The translations under genes and the position numbers were made by a program. The notes beneath the pieces are model-generated. The model saw only the letters and a program-made list of their open reading frames with translations, was not told the origin of the DNA and ran no database searches. This document shows, one piece after another, positions 32,095 to 40,494 of a stretch of 64,000 nt of DNA. The stretch comes from DASSNU01 sp035701265 (lineage in GTDB: Bacteria > Gemmatimonadota > Gemmatimonadetes > Gemmatimonadales > Gemmatimonadaceae). Location of the stretch: positions 310,001-374,000 of the forward strand of contig DASSNU010000020.1 of assembly GCA_035701265.1 (NCBI GenBank), read 5' to 3'. How positions within the stretch are numbered: the stretch's first letter is position 1; every line of letters begins with the position of its first letter.

Positions 32095-33512
32095 GAGCTG
32101 TGCCGGCGCAGGCGCGCGGCGAAGGCGCCGTCCGCGCCGTGGCGCTGCGGCAGGACGCGAAGACGGCCGGCGTCCACCACCGCTGCGGGGATGCCGGTGC
32201 GCTCCAGCGAGGGGGGCTCCAACCGCCACTCCGGATGATCCGCCAGGAAGCGCTCCACCTGCTCGTCGTTCTCCTCGGGCTCCAGCGAGCAGGTGCTGTA
32301 GACGAGCAGCCCGCCGGGGCGGACGAGTGCGGCGGCGGCGCGGAGCAGCGCGCGCTGCAGCGCCGCCATCACGGCCAGGTCCGACACCTTGAGGCGCCAG
32401 CGCGCATCGGGGTGGCGCCGCAGCGTGCCGGTGCCGGTGCATGGCGCGTCGAGCAGCACCGCATCCGCACTCGCGAGCGGAGCCTGCCGCGCATCGGCCA
32501 GCAGGGGGACGACGTTGTCCGCTCCCACACGGCGCAGGTTGGCGATGAGCCGCTGCAACCGCGGAGCCGACCGGTCGATGGCAATGACGGAGCTGGCGGT
32601 GCGCGAGAGCTCCAGCGTTTTCCCTCCAGGGGCGGCGCAGAGATCGACCACCGTGGCGCCCACCGGGACGTCGGCGTATCGCGTGACCAGCGTCGCGCCC
32701 GGGTCCTGCACGAACAACTGCCCCTTCCGGAAGACCCCCAGCTCGGCGAGCGAGATCGTCGCGCCGTCCAGTTTCAGGCTATCGCCAGTGAGTGGGACGA
32801 CCGACACCTGCAGCCCGGCGTCCTGCAGCGCACCCTGCAATTGCTCCACGCCAATGCCGTACGGACGGACGATGAGCGGCGGCTCCACGTTGTTCCACTC
32901 GAGAAGCCGCTCCGTCTCCTCCGCGCCCCACCGGCTCACCCATCGCGCTACCAGCCACCGCGGATGCGACGAGCGAAGCGCGAGTGCATCGATCGGATCG
33001 CCGGGCACGCGAATGGTGAGATCGTCGCGCTCGCGCTCCACGCGGCGCAGCACGGCGTTCACCAACCGGCTGGCACCGATGCCGTGTCGCTCCTTGGCCA
33101 GCTCCACGCTCTGCGCGATGGCCGCGTACGCGGGCACGCTCCCCATGAAGAGGAGCTGATCGACGCCCAGGCGGAGCAGGTCGATCAGGTCGGGATCGAG
33201 ACGCGCCAGCCCTCCGGTGACACGCTCCGACAGCGCTGCGTCGAGCCACGAGCGGCGGCGGAGCATCCCGTACACCAGCTCCTGCACCCAGCGCCGGTCA
33301 CGCGCGTCGAGCGTCGTCGTGCGTGCGCCGAATGCGACGTCGAGCAGTTGCCCGCCGCGCAGATCGGCGCAGATGTCCGCCGCGGCGCGGCGCGCATCGG
33401 TCGCCGCTGCAACGCCGGCGCCGCTCCGATGCGCATGACCGGTACCGCCGCCCCCTCCCCCTCCCCCTCCCCCGCGGGCGAACTGCAGTGCGTCAGGGTG
33501 CAGTGATCTCAT
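32091..33512 (-). CDS. rsmB: 16S rRNA (cytosine-967 C5)-methyltransferase
   Basis: 473 aa RsmB/Sun protein. An N-terminal NusB-like RNA-binding domain (ARRAAADICADLRGG, ARDRRWVQELVYGMLRRR, LRLGVDQLLFM) is followed by the SAM-dependent RNA m5C methyltransferase domain. That domain has VVDLCAAPGGKTLEL, the catalytic Cys in LLDAPCTGTGTLRRHPDARW, and LLVYSTCSLEPEEN. The first ~30 residues are unusual: a decaglycine stretch encoded by a (GGGGGA)n tract. ATG 33512 is the only reasonable start codon I find. Overlaps the PASTA gene by 4 nt. Confidence 0.94.
   Translation of the reverse strand: MRSLHPDALQFARGGGGGGGGGGTGHAHRSGAGVAAATDARRAAADICADLRGGQLLDVAFGARTTTLDARDRRWVQELVYGMLRRRSWLDAALSERVTGGLARLDPDLIDLLRLGVDQLLFMGSVPAYAAIAQSVELAKERHGIGASRLVNAVLRRVERERDDLTIRVPGDPIDALALRSSHPRWLVARWVSRWGAEETERLLEWNNVEPPLIVRPYGIGVEQLQGALQDAGLQVSVVPLTGDSLKLDGATISLAELGVFRKGQLFVQDPGATLVTRYADVPVGATVVDLCAAPGGKTLELSRTASSVIAIDRSAPRLQRLIANLRRVGADNVVPLLADARQAPLASADAVLLDAPCTGTGTLRRHPDARWRLKVSDLAVMAALQRALLRAAAALVRPGGLLVYSTCSLEPEENDEQVERFLADHPEWRLEPPSLERTGIPAAVVDAGRLRVLPQRHGADGAFAARLRRHSS
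33451..33473 (-). repeat. GGGGGA tandem repeat; G-quadruplex-capable, inside rsmB
   Basis: On the coding strand GGGGGA is repeated three times and followed by GGGGG, making four G5 runs with 1-nt loops, an ideal G-quadruplex pattern. It lies about 40-60 nt after the rsmB start and encodes glycines. Because the unit is 6 nt, length changes by slippage would keep the frame. Confidence 0.6.
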
Positions 33513-33549
33513 GGAACGACATGCTCAGTGCGACGTGTGGCTGCGCCGC

Positions 33550-34350
33550 TCACCGGCCCACCATCCCCTGTTCGGGAGATGAGGGGACCGCCACCTCGCG
33601 CCGCGGCATGCGTCCGGCCAGGAAGGCCAGCCGTCCCGCCTCCACCGCGTGGCGCATGGCATGCCCCATGGCGACCGGATCGCTCGCTGCGGCGAGCGCG
33701 GTGTTCATCAGGATGCCGTCCACCCCTTGTTCCATGGTGACGCACGCGTCGGACGCGGTCCCCACGCCGGCATCCACGATGACGGGTACCCCGAGCCGAT
33801 GCTTGATGGTCCGGATCGAGTACGGATTGAGCAGCCCGAGCCCCGACCCGATGGGCGACGCGAGCGGCATTACCGCCGCTGCGCCGGCATCCTCGAGCCG
33901 GAGCGCGGTGATGAGATCGTCGTTCGTGTAGGCGAGCACGGTGAATCCGTCCGCCGCGAGCGTACGCGTGGCATCGAGCAGCCCGGCCACGTCGGGGAGC
34001 AGCGTCTCGCGATCGCCGATGACCTCGAGCTTCACCCACTCATTGAAGCCCGCGGCGCGCGCCAATCGCGCCGTCCGCACCGCCTCGTCGGCGCTGTAGC
34101 ACCCGGCCGTATTCGCCAGGAGAAACACGCGCGACGGATCCAGGTGGTACAGGATCCCCGCGTCCTTGGTGCGGTCGAGCTCCACGCGGCGCACCGCCAC
34201 CGTGACCACCTCGGCCCCTGACGCCTCGATGGCCTGCACCATCAGCTCGTTGGACGCGTACTTTCCCGTGCCCACGAGCAGTCGTGACCGGAAGCTCCGT
34301 CCCGCGATGACGAGCGGCGCATCCACCGCGGGCGCAACGATCGTCGCCAC
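33550..34350 (-). CDS. thiG: Thiazole synthase
   Basis: Forms the thiazole phosphate carboxylate of thiamin from DXP, dehydroglycine and ThiS-thiocarboxylate. 266 aa from GTG 34350, 1 nt after the thiS stop. Features: LVIAGRSFRSRLLVGTGKYAS at the start, the Schiff-base Lys in NEWVKLEVIGD, VLAYTNDD, AVMPLASPIGSGLGLLNP and VIVDAGVGTASDA, then MNTALAAASDPVAMGHAM. All are characteristic ThiG motifs. Adjacent to thiS and thiE; no thiC, thiO/thiH or thiF in the window and no TPP riboswitch ahead of the thi genes. Confidence 0.95.
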   Translation of the reverse strand: MATIVAPAVDAPLVIAGRSFRSRLLVGTGKYASNELMVQAIEASGAEVVTVAVRRVELDRTKDAGILYHLDPSRVFLLANTAGCYSADEAVRTARLARAAGFNEWVKLEVIGDRETLLPDVAGLLDATRTLAADGFTVLAYTNDDLITALRLEDAGAAAVMPLASPIGSGLGLLNPYSIRTIKHRLGVPVIVDAGVGTASDACVTMEQGVDGILMNTALAAASDPVAMGHAMRHAVEAGRLAFLAGRMPRREVAVPSSPEQGMVGR

Positions 34351-34351
34351 G

Positions 34352-34618
34352 TCACCCGCCTCCCACGAAGTGAACGATCTCGAGCGTGTCTCCCTCGGTG
34401 AGCGGACGGCGCATCCCGAGCTCGCGGTCGTGCAGGATCTCGCGATTGTGCTCCACCACCACCATGCGCGCATCGAGGTGCAGGGCGGCGAGGAGTTCGC
34501 CCACGGTCATCCCGCTGGGAAACCGGCTCCGCTCGCCGTTGACGATGAGCGTGATGTCAGGGAGCGACTCCCGATCCTGCGACTCCCGGCGTGCCGGGTT
34601 CGTCGTGTCGGGCATCAT
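34352..34618 (-). CDS. thiS: Sulfur carrier protein ThiS
   Basis: Ubiquitin-like sulfur carrier ending in the diagnostic GGG (VHFVGGG) for adenylation and thiocarboxylation. Two consecutive ATG codons (34618 and 34615) are the only starts; they give 87-88 aa, longer than the usual 65-70. The extra ~22 residues (PDTTNPARRESQDRES) precede the beta-grasp core ITLIVNGERSRFPSGMTVGELL. The 5' part overlaps the 3' end of thiE by 62 nt in another frame. A TATCTT hexamer (34631-34626) ends 8 nt before ATG 34618, so the gene may also have its own leaderless promoter inside thiE. Confidence 0.88.
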   Translation of the reverse strand: MMPDTTNPARRESQDRESLPDITLIVNGERSRFPSGMTVGELLAALHLDARMVVVEHNREILHDRELGMRRPLTEGDTLEIVHFVGGG

Positions 34619-35267
34619 ATGCGGAAAGATAGTCGGTGGCGGCCCGTTCGGCATCGTCGGCGCCCCAGATGCCGCTGATCGCCGCTGCACCATGCGCGCC
34701 CGCGGCACGCAAGGCGGCAAGATGCTCGGGGCGCACGCCGCCGATCGCGAGGCAGGGGATGGCGACCGCCTGGACGATGGTGCTGATGAGCGGCACGCCG
34801 CGCGGGGGCTCGCCCGGATGGGAGCGCGTGGGGAAGACGTGGCCGGCCACGCACCAGTCGGCGCCCGCGTGCGCGGCAATGCGCGCGTCGTCGCTCGTGT
34901 GCACGCTCGCGCCGATCGCGATGGCGCGCCCGCCATCGGGCGACGCCGCTCCGGCGATCACGGCGTGCGCATCGGCCACCGTCATGGACCGCGACGTGAG
35001 CTGCACGCCATCCGCGCCGGCGGCGAGCGCGACATCCAGGCGGTCGTTGACCACCAGCCAGCAGCCGGTCCGCTCGGCGGCGGGGCGCAGCGCGAGCGCG
35101 AGCGCATGCAGCCGCGCGCCGGTCACGGCGCGCGCGCGCAGGTGCACCGCGCCGCGCGCGCCGAGGGCGTGCATGACCGCGCGCGCGCGCAGAAGAAAGC
35201 CGCGTTGCGAGAGGATCAGATCGTCGGTGACCGCGTGTATCACGGGCACGATCACCGGCGGCGACAC
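34557..35267 (-). CDS. thiE: Thiamine phosphate synthase (ThiE/TenI family)
   Basis: Joins HMP-pyrophosphate and thiazole phosphate to thiamin phosphate. 236 aa from GTG 35267, 3 nt after fmt. The (beta/alpha)8 signature runs through VIHAVTDD, VHLRARA (normally QLREK), LVVNDRLDVALAAGADGVQL, AIGASVHTSDDARIA, WCVAGHVFPTRSHPG and IPCLAIGGVRPEHL. Substitution of the Q-x-R-x-K motif leaves some doubt whether it is ThiE or the TenI-type aminase/isomerase relative. The thi context supports a thiazole-related role. The C-terminus overlaps thiS. Confidence 0.85.
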   Translation of the reverse strand: MSPPVIVPVIHAVTDDLILSQRGFLLRARAVMHALGARGAVHLRARAVTGARLHALALALRPAAERTGCWLVVNDRLDVALAAGADGVQLTSRSMTVADAHAVIAGAASPDGGRAIAIGASVHTSDDARIAAHAGADWCVAGHVFPTRSHPGEPPRGVPLISTIVQAVAIPCLAIGGVRPEHLAALRAAGAHGAAAISGIWGADDAERAATDYLSAYDARHDEPGTPGVAGSGVAP

Positions 35268-35270
35268 GGC

Positions 35271-36221
35271 TCAGCGCTCGGTGCCGAAACGGTCGCCCAC
35301 GCTGCCGCCGCGCCCGCGGGCCCACGCCGCCACCGCGATCCGGCGCTTGCCCGCGGGCTGTACGTCGGTCACGCGCACCGCGCCATCGCCGGTGGCCACC
35401 AGCATGCCACCGTCATCGAGTGCCAGGATCTCTCCCGCCACGTGCGCGCCCTCGTCGCCCGCCGCGTCGGTGGCCATCGCGCCGAAGAGCTTGAGCTCGG
35501 CGCCGTGCAAGGTGGTGAACGCGCCCGGGTGCGGGTCGTAGGCACGAATGTGGCGCGCTACCACGCCGCACCCTTCGCGCCAGTCGATGCGGGCCATCTC
35601 GCGCGCGATCTTGCCGGCGTACGTGGCCGCGGCGTCGTCCTGCTCGCGCTCGCTCGCCTGTCCCAGCTCGAGGAGCGTGAGCGCCTCCACGAGCGCGAGC
35701 GCGCCCAGCTCGGAGAGGCGCAGCTCCAGCTCGCCGAACGTTTCGTCCTCGGCCACCGGCGTGCGCGCCTGCAGCACGATCGGTCCCGCGTCGAGCGCCG
35801 GCACCATGCGCATCACCGTGACGCCCGTCTCGAGAAATCCGTCGCGGATGGCCGCGCGGATGGGAGAGGCGCCGCGCAACTTGGGGAGGAGCGACGCGTG
35901 CACGTTGATCGTCCCCCGCGGCGGCAGCGCGATGATCTCCTCCGTGAGGATGTGGCCGTACGAGACCACCACCGAGATCTCCGGATCGAGCGCGGTGATC
36001 TCGCGGACGAACGGCTCGCCACGCGGACGCTCGGGCTGCAGCACCGGCACCCCTTCCGTGGCGGCGATCTCCTTCACCGGAGGCGCGACGAGCCGCGAGC
36101 GCGAGCGGCCCACCGGTCGATCCGGCTGCGTGACGACCCCCACCACGTCGAACCCCTCGCCGATCAGCGCACGGAGCGATGGGACGGCGAACGACGACGT
36201 TCCCCAGAAGAGGATGCGCAC
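35271..36221 (-). CDS. fmt: Methionyl-tRNA formyltransferase
   Basis: Formylates Met-tRNAi with 10-formyl-THF. 316 aa from GTG 36221, which has a clear SD (GGGGAG, 36235-36230) 8 nt upstream. Motifs: RILFWGTSSFAVPSL at the N-terminus, VVTQPDRPVGR, the catalytic VVSYGHIL...HASLLPKLRGASPI (His-x-Ser-Leu-Leu-Pro, family HGSLLPRWRGAAPI), and VTVMRMVPALDAGPI. The C-terminal OB-type domain has VRAYDPHPGAFTTL. Immediately upstream of it is def, the enzyme that later removes the formyl group. Confidence 0.95.
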   Translation of the reverse strand: MRILFWGTSSFAVPSLRALIGEGFDVVGVVTQPDRPVGRSRSRLVAPPVKEIAATEGVPVLQPERPRGEPFVREITALDPEISVVVSYGHILTEEIIALPPRGTINVHASLLPKLRGASPIRAAIRDGFLETGVTVMRMVPALDAGPIVLQARTPVAEDETFGELELRLSELGALALVEALTLLELGQASEREQDDAAATYAGKIAREMARIDWREGCGVVARHIRAYDPHPGAFTTLHGAELKLFGAMATDAAGDEGAHVAGEILALDDGGMLVATGDGAVRVTDVQPAGKRRIAVAAWARGRGGSVGDRFGTER

Positions 36222-36253
36222 GCTACGTGCTCCCCACCGGGCGGACGCGCACG

Positions 36254-36811
36254 CTACATCTCCTCGTCCCGGTGGTGGTGGCGGGACACTTCGGCCGGGG
36301 CCACCGAGCGGGTGAGCGCCGACGCCCCCTTTCGCATCTTCTCCCACTTGGACAGCGCCGCGCGCCGCTTGAGCAAGCTCAGGTGGTCGATGAACAGCCG
36401 GCCGTGCAGGTGATCCACTTCATGCTGAATGGCGCGCGCCTCCAACCCGGTCGCCTCGTGCTCGAAGGGCGCGCCGTCGCGATCGATGGCGCGCACCACG
36501 ATGCGCGTGGCACGCTCCACCTCGCCGTAGATGTCCGGGATGGAGAGGCACCCTTCCTCGCCGCGTTCGGTGCCCTCGCGCCTCGCGATCTCGGGGTTGA
36601 TGAGCACGATCGGCGCGTCGTTCACGTCCACCACCGCCACGCGCTCCGTGCGCCCCACCTGCGGGGCGGCGAGGCCGATCCCGCGGGCGGCGTACATCGT
36701 CTCGAGCATGTCGTCCACCAGGCGGCGCAGCTCGTCCGTCACCGTGGCGACGGGCTCGGTTTCGCGCCGGAGAATGGGCGATCCCAGCAGATGAATGTCC
36801 AGCAGGCTCAC
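36254..36811 (-). CDS. def: Peptide deformylase
   Basis: Metalloenzyme that removes N-formyl groups from nascent proteins. 185 aa from GTG 36811 (GTGA overlap with yajC). The three canonical motifs are intact: GIGLAAPQVG, EEGCLSIPD (metal-binding Cys) and QHEVDHLHG (HExxH metal site). The His/Asp/Glu-rich tail RHHHRDEEM is unusual and might bind metal. Operon partner of fmt. Confidence 0.96.
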   Translation of the reverse strand: MSLLDIHLLGSPILRRETEPVATVTDELRRLVDDMLETMYAARGIGLAAPQVGRTERVAVVDVNDAPIVLINPEIARREGTERGEEGCLSIPDIYGEVERATRIVVRAIDRDGAPFEHEATGLEARAIQHEVDHLHGRLFIDHLSLLKRRAALSKWEKMRKGASALTRSVAPAEVSRHHHRDEEM

Positions 36812-37167
36812 GATGACTCCACCTCGCTGCTGCGCGGCGCGATCCGGGCAATGCGGCCGCGCTCCACGATGATGCGCGTGTCGCCCGTCTTGATGGTCAC
36901 CTGGTCCTCCATGCTGCGCACGGGCTCGCCGTCCTTGGTGCCCTCGCGGATGTGGATCACCTCGCCCACGATGCCGCCGGACGTCACGATCTGATCGCCC
37001 CGGCGCAGCCCGCGCAGCGCTTCGTCGTGCTGCCGCCGCTGCTTCTGCTGCGGACGCAGCATGAGAAAATAGAAGATCAGAAAGATGAGGCCGAACTCGA
37101 GCAGCAGAATCGAGCCGCCCCCGGGAGAGGACTGCAGGAGCATGGCGTGGATGGAAATCGGGATCAT
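36808..37167 (-). CDS. yajC: Preprotein translocase subunit YajC
   Basis: Accessory component of the SecDF-YajC complex in the inner membrane. 119 aa from ATG 37167, whose ATGA overlaps the tgt stop. One membrane helix (GGSILLLEFGLIFLIFYFLML) is followed by the family hallmark LRPQQKQRRQHDEALRGL and the conserved GDQIVTSGGIVGEVIHI. Gene order tgt-yajC is common in bacteria. No secD/secF is present in the window. Confidence 0.95.
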   Translation of the reverse strand: MIPISIHAMLLQSSPGGGSILLLEFGLIFLIFYFLMLRPQQKQRRQHDEALRGLRRGDQIVTSGGIVGEVIHIREGTKDGEPVRSMEDQVTIKTGDTRIIVERGRIARIAPRSSEVESS

Positions 37168-38312
37168 GTCACCGGGTGCGTTGAAGAGTGATAGCGGTCG
37201 AGCCAGTCGCGGCTCCACGCGTCGAAGCGGTCCTCGTGGAGCGCCGCGCGCGCCTGGCGCATGAGCGCAAGCAGGAAGTGAACGTTGTGGAGCGAGAGCA
37301 GCCGGAGCCCGAGCAGCTCGTCGGCCGTGAACAGGTGCCGGATGTACGCCCGCGAGAAGCGTGTGCACGTTGTGCAATCGCACTCCGCATCCAGCGGGCC
37401 CGGATCGGTGCGGAGCGAGGCCCGGCGCACGTTGAGGCGGCCATCGCGCGTGAACGCGGTGCCGTTCCGCCCCATGCGCGTGGGCGCCACGCAGTCGAAC
37501 AGGTCCACGCCGCGGCGCACCCCCTCGATGAGATCCTCGGGGAAGCCGACCCCCATGAGATAGCGCGGACGCTCGCGCGGGAGGACGTCGTCCAGCACCT
37601 CCAGAATGCCATACATGTCCTCCTTGGCTTCCCCCACCGACAACCCGCCGATGGCGATACCATCCCACGCGGCGAGCGCGGTGATGCGCTGTGCGGCATC
37701 GCGCCGCAGGTCGGCGTGGATCCCCCCCTGGACGATCGGAAAGAGCGCCTGCGCGCCCGGCGTCCACGCGGCCAGACACCGTTCGAGCCACCGCAGACTG
37801 CGCTCACTCGCATCGCGCGCGGCGGCGTGGTCGCTCTGTCCGGGGATGACGTGGTCGAACTGCATGATCACGTCCGCGCCCAGCGCCTGCTGCACCGCCA
37901 TCACCGACTCCGGAGTGAACACGTGCCGCGATCCATCCACGTGACTCTGAAACTCCACGCCGTCCTCGTTCACGGTGCGGAGCGTGGCCAGCGAGAACAC
38001 CTGGAAGCCGCCCGAGTCCGTGAGGATCGGCCCCTCCCATCCCATGAAGCGGTGCAGTCCGCCCATCTCCCGCACCAGCGCCTCGCCCGGCCGCAGATGC
38101 AGATGGTACGCGTTCGCCAGCAGCATCCGTGCGCCTGCGTCGTGCAGCTCGCGCGGATCGAGCGTCTTGACGGTGGCCTGCGTGCCCACGGGCATGAACG
38201 CCGGCGTCTCGACCGGTCCGTGCGGCGTGTGGAAGACGCCCGCGCGCGCCGCGCCATTTCCGGCGTCCACGGCAAATGCGAACGCCGGCTCGCTACACGA
38301 TCGCCATCGCAT
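37164..38312 (-). CDS. tgt: Queuine tRNA-ribosyltransferase (tRNA-guanine transglycosylase)
   Basis: Exchanges G34 of Asp, Asn, His and Tyr tRNAs for preQ1. 382 aa from ATG 38312, which overlaps queA by 20 nt; a longer frame to 38507 is just queA antiframe. Motifs: ARAGVFHTPHGPVETPAFMPVG, LLANAYHLHLRPG, ILTDSGGFQVFSL, GGLSVGEAKEDMYG, RYLMGVGFPEDL, the nucleophilic Asp in GVDLFDCVAPTRMGRNG, and the zinc site CDCTTC...H. Works with queA in queuosine synthesis. Confidence 0.96.
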   Translation of the reverse strand: MRWRSCSEPAFAFAVDAGNGAARAGVFHTPHGPVETPAFMPVGTQATVKTLDPRELHDAGARMLLANAYHLHLRPGEALVREMGGLHRFMGWEGPILTDSGGFQVFSLATLRTVNEDGVEFQSHVDGSRHVFTPESVMAVQQALGADVIMQFDHVIPGQSDHAAARDASERSLRWLERCLAAWTPGAQALFPIVQGGIHADLRRDAAQRITALAAWDGIAIGGLSVGEAKEDMYGILEVLDDVLPRERPRYLMGVGFPEDLIEGVRRGVDLFDCVAPTRMGRNGTAFTRDGRLNVRRASLRTDPGPLDAECDCTTCTRFSRAYIRHLFTADELLGLRLLSLHNVHFLLALMRQARAALHEDRFDAWSRDWLDRYHSSTHPVT

Positions 38313-39372
38313 CGCCGTACGAGTAGAAGCGGTAGCCCGCGCCGAGCGCTTCGCGGTAGGCGCGCATCGTGAGCTCGTAGCCGGCGAACGCCGCCACCAG
38401 CATGAGCAACGTCGAGCGGGGAAGATGAAAATTCGTGAGGAGTTTGTCCACCGCGCGAAAGGTGTATGGCGGGCGGATGAAGAGCCGCGTCTCCCCCTCG
38501 CCGGCACGGATCGCGCCGTCGCCCGTCGCGGCGCTCTCCAGCGTGCGCGCGCTCGTGGTCCCCACGGCCCACACGTCTCCCCCCTCGCGGCGCACCGCCC
38601 GCAGCCGCTCCGCTGCGGCTGCCGTCACCTGATACCACTCCTCGTGCATCACGTGCTGCGCGGGATCGTCCACCTCCACCGGCTTGAACGTCCCCGCCCC
38701 CACGTGCAGCAGCACCTCCACGATGCTCGTGCCGCGTGCCGCGATGGACGCCAGCAGCTCCGGGGTGAAGTGGAGCCCCGCCGTGGGCGCGGCCACTGAG
38801 CCCGACTCGCGAGCGTACACCGTCTGGTATCGCTCGGCATCCGCCGCCTCGTCGGGGCGGTGGATGTACGGGGGGAGTGGCACGTGGCCGTAGCGCTCGA
38901 CGAGCTCGCGCGGATCGCCGCGCGTGCGCAGGCGCACGATCCGCGTGCGCCGCTCGGTGATCGCCTCGATCTCCACGTCGAAGTCGGGCGCGATGTGTAC
39001 CGTGCGCCCCGGGCGCACCTTGCCTCCGGGAGACACCATCGCCTCGAAGCGCGTGCCATCGCCGTCCGCAAGTGCGCGAAGGAGCAGCACCTCGGCGGGC
39101 GCCCCGGATGCGCGGCGGCCCAGAAGCCGCGCGCGAAAGACCCGCGTGGTGTTGAGGACGAGCGCATCGCGCGGCGCGATGTGCTCCACCAGGTCGGCGA
39201 AGCGCGCGTGCGTGATGCGCTCGCTGGTGCGCTCCACGATCATGAGCCGGCTCTCGTCGCGGCGCGGCAGCGGGACCTGCGCGATGCGCTCCGGCGGCAG
39301 CTCGAAGTCGTAGTCGGAGGTGCGGGACCCGCGGGGGGGAGGGGGAGAGGGAGGGAGAGACGCTGTACCCAC
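38293..39372 (-). CDS. queA: S-adenosylmethionine:tRNA ribosyltransferase-isomerase
   Basis: Adds the epoxycyclopentane ring of queuosine precursor using the ribosyl group of SAM. 359 aa. Motifs: TSDYDFELPPERIAQVPLPRRDESRLM, LVLNTTRVFRARLLGRR, YQTVYARESGSVAAPTAGLHFT, LHVGAGTFKPVEVDD and the C-terminal FHLPRSTLLMLVAAFAGYE...YRFYSYGDAM. No ATG is near the conserved start. GTG 39372, just after the ruvB stop, gives a short Pro-rich lead (SLPPSPPPPRGSR) encoded by a C-rich tract whose complement can form a G-quadruplex. Confidence 0.95.
   Translation of the reverse strand: MGTASLPPSPPPPRGSRTSDYDFELPPERIAQVPLPRRDESRLMIVERTSERITHARFADLVEHIAPRDALVLNTTRVFRARLLGRRASGAPAEVLLLRALADGDGTRFEAMVSPGGKVRPGRTVHIAPDFDVEIEAITERRTRIVRLRTRGDPRELVERYGHVPLPPYIHRPDEAADAERYQTVYARESGSVAAPTAGLHFTPELLASIAARGTSIVEVLLHVGAGTFKPVEVDDPAQHVMHEEWYQVTAAAAERLRAVRREGGDVWAVGTTSARTLESAATGDGAIRAGEGETRLFIRPPYTFRAVDKLLTNFHLPRSTLLMLVAAFAGYELTMRAYREALGAGYRFYSYGDAMAIV
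39333..39355 (+). other. G-quadruplex-capable tract on the template strand at the queA start
   Basis: The plus strand has G runs of 7, 5, 3 and 3 with loops of 1, 5 and 1 nt (GGGGGGGAGGGGG then AGAGGGAGGG). It covers codons about 6-13 of queA, on the strand read by RNA polymerase. It may hinder elongation or simply be a low-complexity linker. Confidence 0.45.
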
Positions 39373-39386
39373 CGGCGCCGCGCGTC

Positions 39387-40415
39387 CTACCAGAGCGTGG
39401 GCTGTGCCGCCGGCTGTCCGGGGATGCTGTAGCCGAAGTGCCGGTAGGCGTGCACGGTGGCCACGCGCCCGCGTGGCGTGCGCTCCAGGAAGCCGTTCTG
39501 TACCAGGAACGGCTCGTAGACTTCCTCGATGGTGCTCGCGTCCTCGCCCACCGACGCGGCGAGCGTCTGCACGCCTACGGGACCGCCCTCGTATTTCTCG
39601 ATCAACGTGCGCAGCATACGCGTGTCCATGTCGTCCAACCCGAACTCGTCCACGTCGAGCATGGCCAGCGCGTCGACGGCAACGTCGCGCGTGATGCGTC
39701 CGTCGGCCTTGACCTGCGCGTAGTCGCGCACGCGGCGGAGCAGGCGATTCGCCACGCGCGGCGTGCCGCGGGAGCGACGCGCGATCTCCAGCGCACCGGC
39801 CGCGTCGATCGCCACCTTGAGCACCTCCGCCGAGCGCGTCACCACCTGCTCCAGATCTTCCACCGGATAGAAGTTGAGCCGGCTGATGATGCCGAAGCGC
39901 GCGCGCATGGGCGGCGTGAGCATGCCGAAGCGCGTGGTGGCGCCGACGAGGGTGAATCGCTCGATCCCCATCGTGATCGTCTGCGCGTTCGGTCCATCGG
40001 AGAGCCGGATGTCGATCTTGTAGTCCTCCATGGCCGGATAGAGGAACTCCTCGATGATCGGGCGCAGCCGGTGGATCTCGTCGATGAACAGGATGTCCTT
40101 CTCGCGCATGTTGGTGAGCGTACCGACGAGATCCGCGGGCTTCTCGAGCGCTGGGCCGGAGGTGGTGCGGATGTTCACGCCCATCTCGCGCGCGATCAAC
40201 TCGGCGAGCGTCGTCTTCCCCAGGCCGGGCGGGCCGTAGAAGAGCGTGTGGTCGAGCGGGTCGCGACGGGCGAGGGCCGCTTCGATGTAGATGCGGAGGC
40301 TGTCCTTCACCTTCTGCTGCCCGATGAACTCGGCCAGGCGCTGCGGGCGCAGGGACAGCTCGACGACCGACTCGTCGCTCAGGACCTCCGGGGTGGTGAT
40401 CTCGGCGCGGGACAT
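39387..40415 (-). CDS. ruvB: Holliday junction branch-migration DNA helicase RuvB
   Basis: AAA+ motor that, with RuvA, drives branch migration. 342 aa from ATG 40415. Hallmarks: LRPQRLAEFIGQQKVKDSL, Walker A GPPGLGKTTLAELIA, Walker B LFIDEIHRL, sensor 1 VGATTRFGMLTPPMRARFG, and the winged-helix domain with VGVQTLAASVGEDASTIEEVYEPFL. It is 3.1 kb away from ruvA, separated by an aminotransferase and a restriction-modification cassette, and has its own upstream TATATTTG element. Confidence 0.97.
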   Translation of the reverse strand: MSRAEITTPEVLSDESVVELSLRPQRLAEFIGQQKVKDSLRIYIEAALARRDPLDHTLFYGPPGLGKTTLAELIAREMGVNIRTTSGPALEKPADLVGTLTNMREKDILFIDEIHRLRPIIEEFLYPAMEDYKIDIRLSDGPNAQTITMGIERFTLVGATTRFGMLTPPMRARFGIISRLNFYPVEDLEQVVTRSAEVLKVAIDAAGALEIARRSRGTPRVANRLLRRVRDYAQVKADGRITRDVAVDALAMLDVDEFGLDDMDTRMLRTLIEKYEGGPVGVQTLAASVGEDASTIEEVYEPFLVQNGFLERTPRGRVATVHAYRHFGYSIPGQPAAQPTLW

Positions 40416-40494
40416 CTCGATAGACTACGGCAGGAGGGGAGTCGACGCCACGGCGGGCCGGCTGGCTCGCGCGCAGCGCGTGCGGGCGACACAC

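Noticed and set aside
33451..33473. Tandem CCCCCT repeat considered as a CRISPR or VNTR array
   Set aside because: The unit is only 6 nt with no spacers and lies in a coding frame; recorded as a simple repeat.
34557..36221. TPP riboswitch ahead of the thi genes
   Set aside because: thiE starts 3 nt after fmt and thiS lies inside thiE, so there is no leader in which a THI box could sit. None was recognised.
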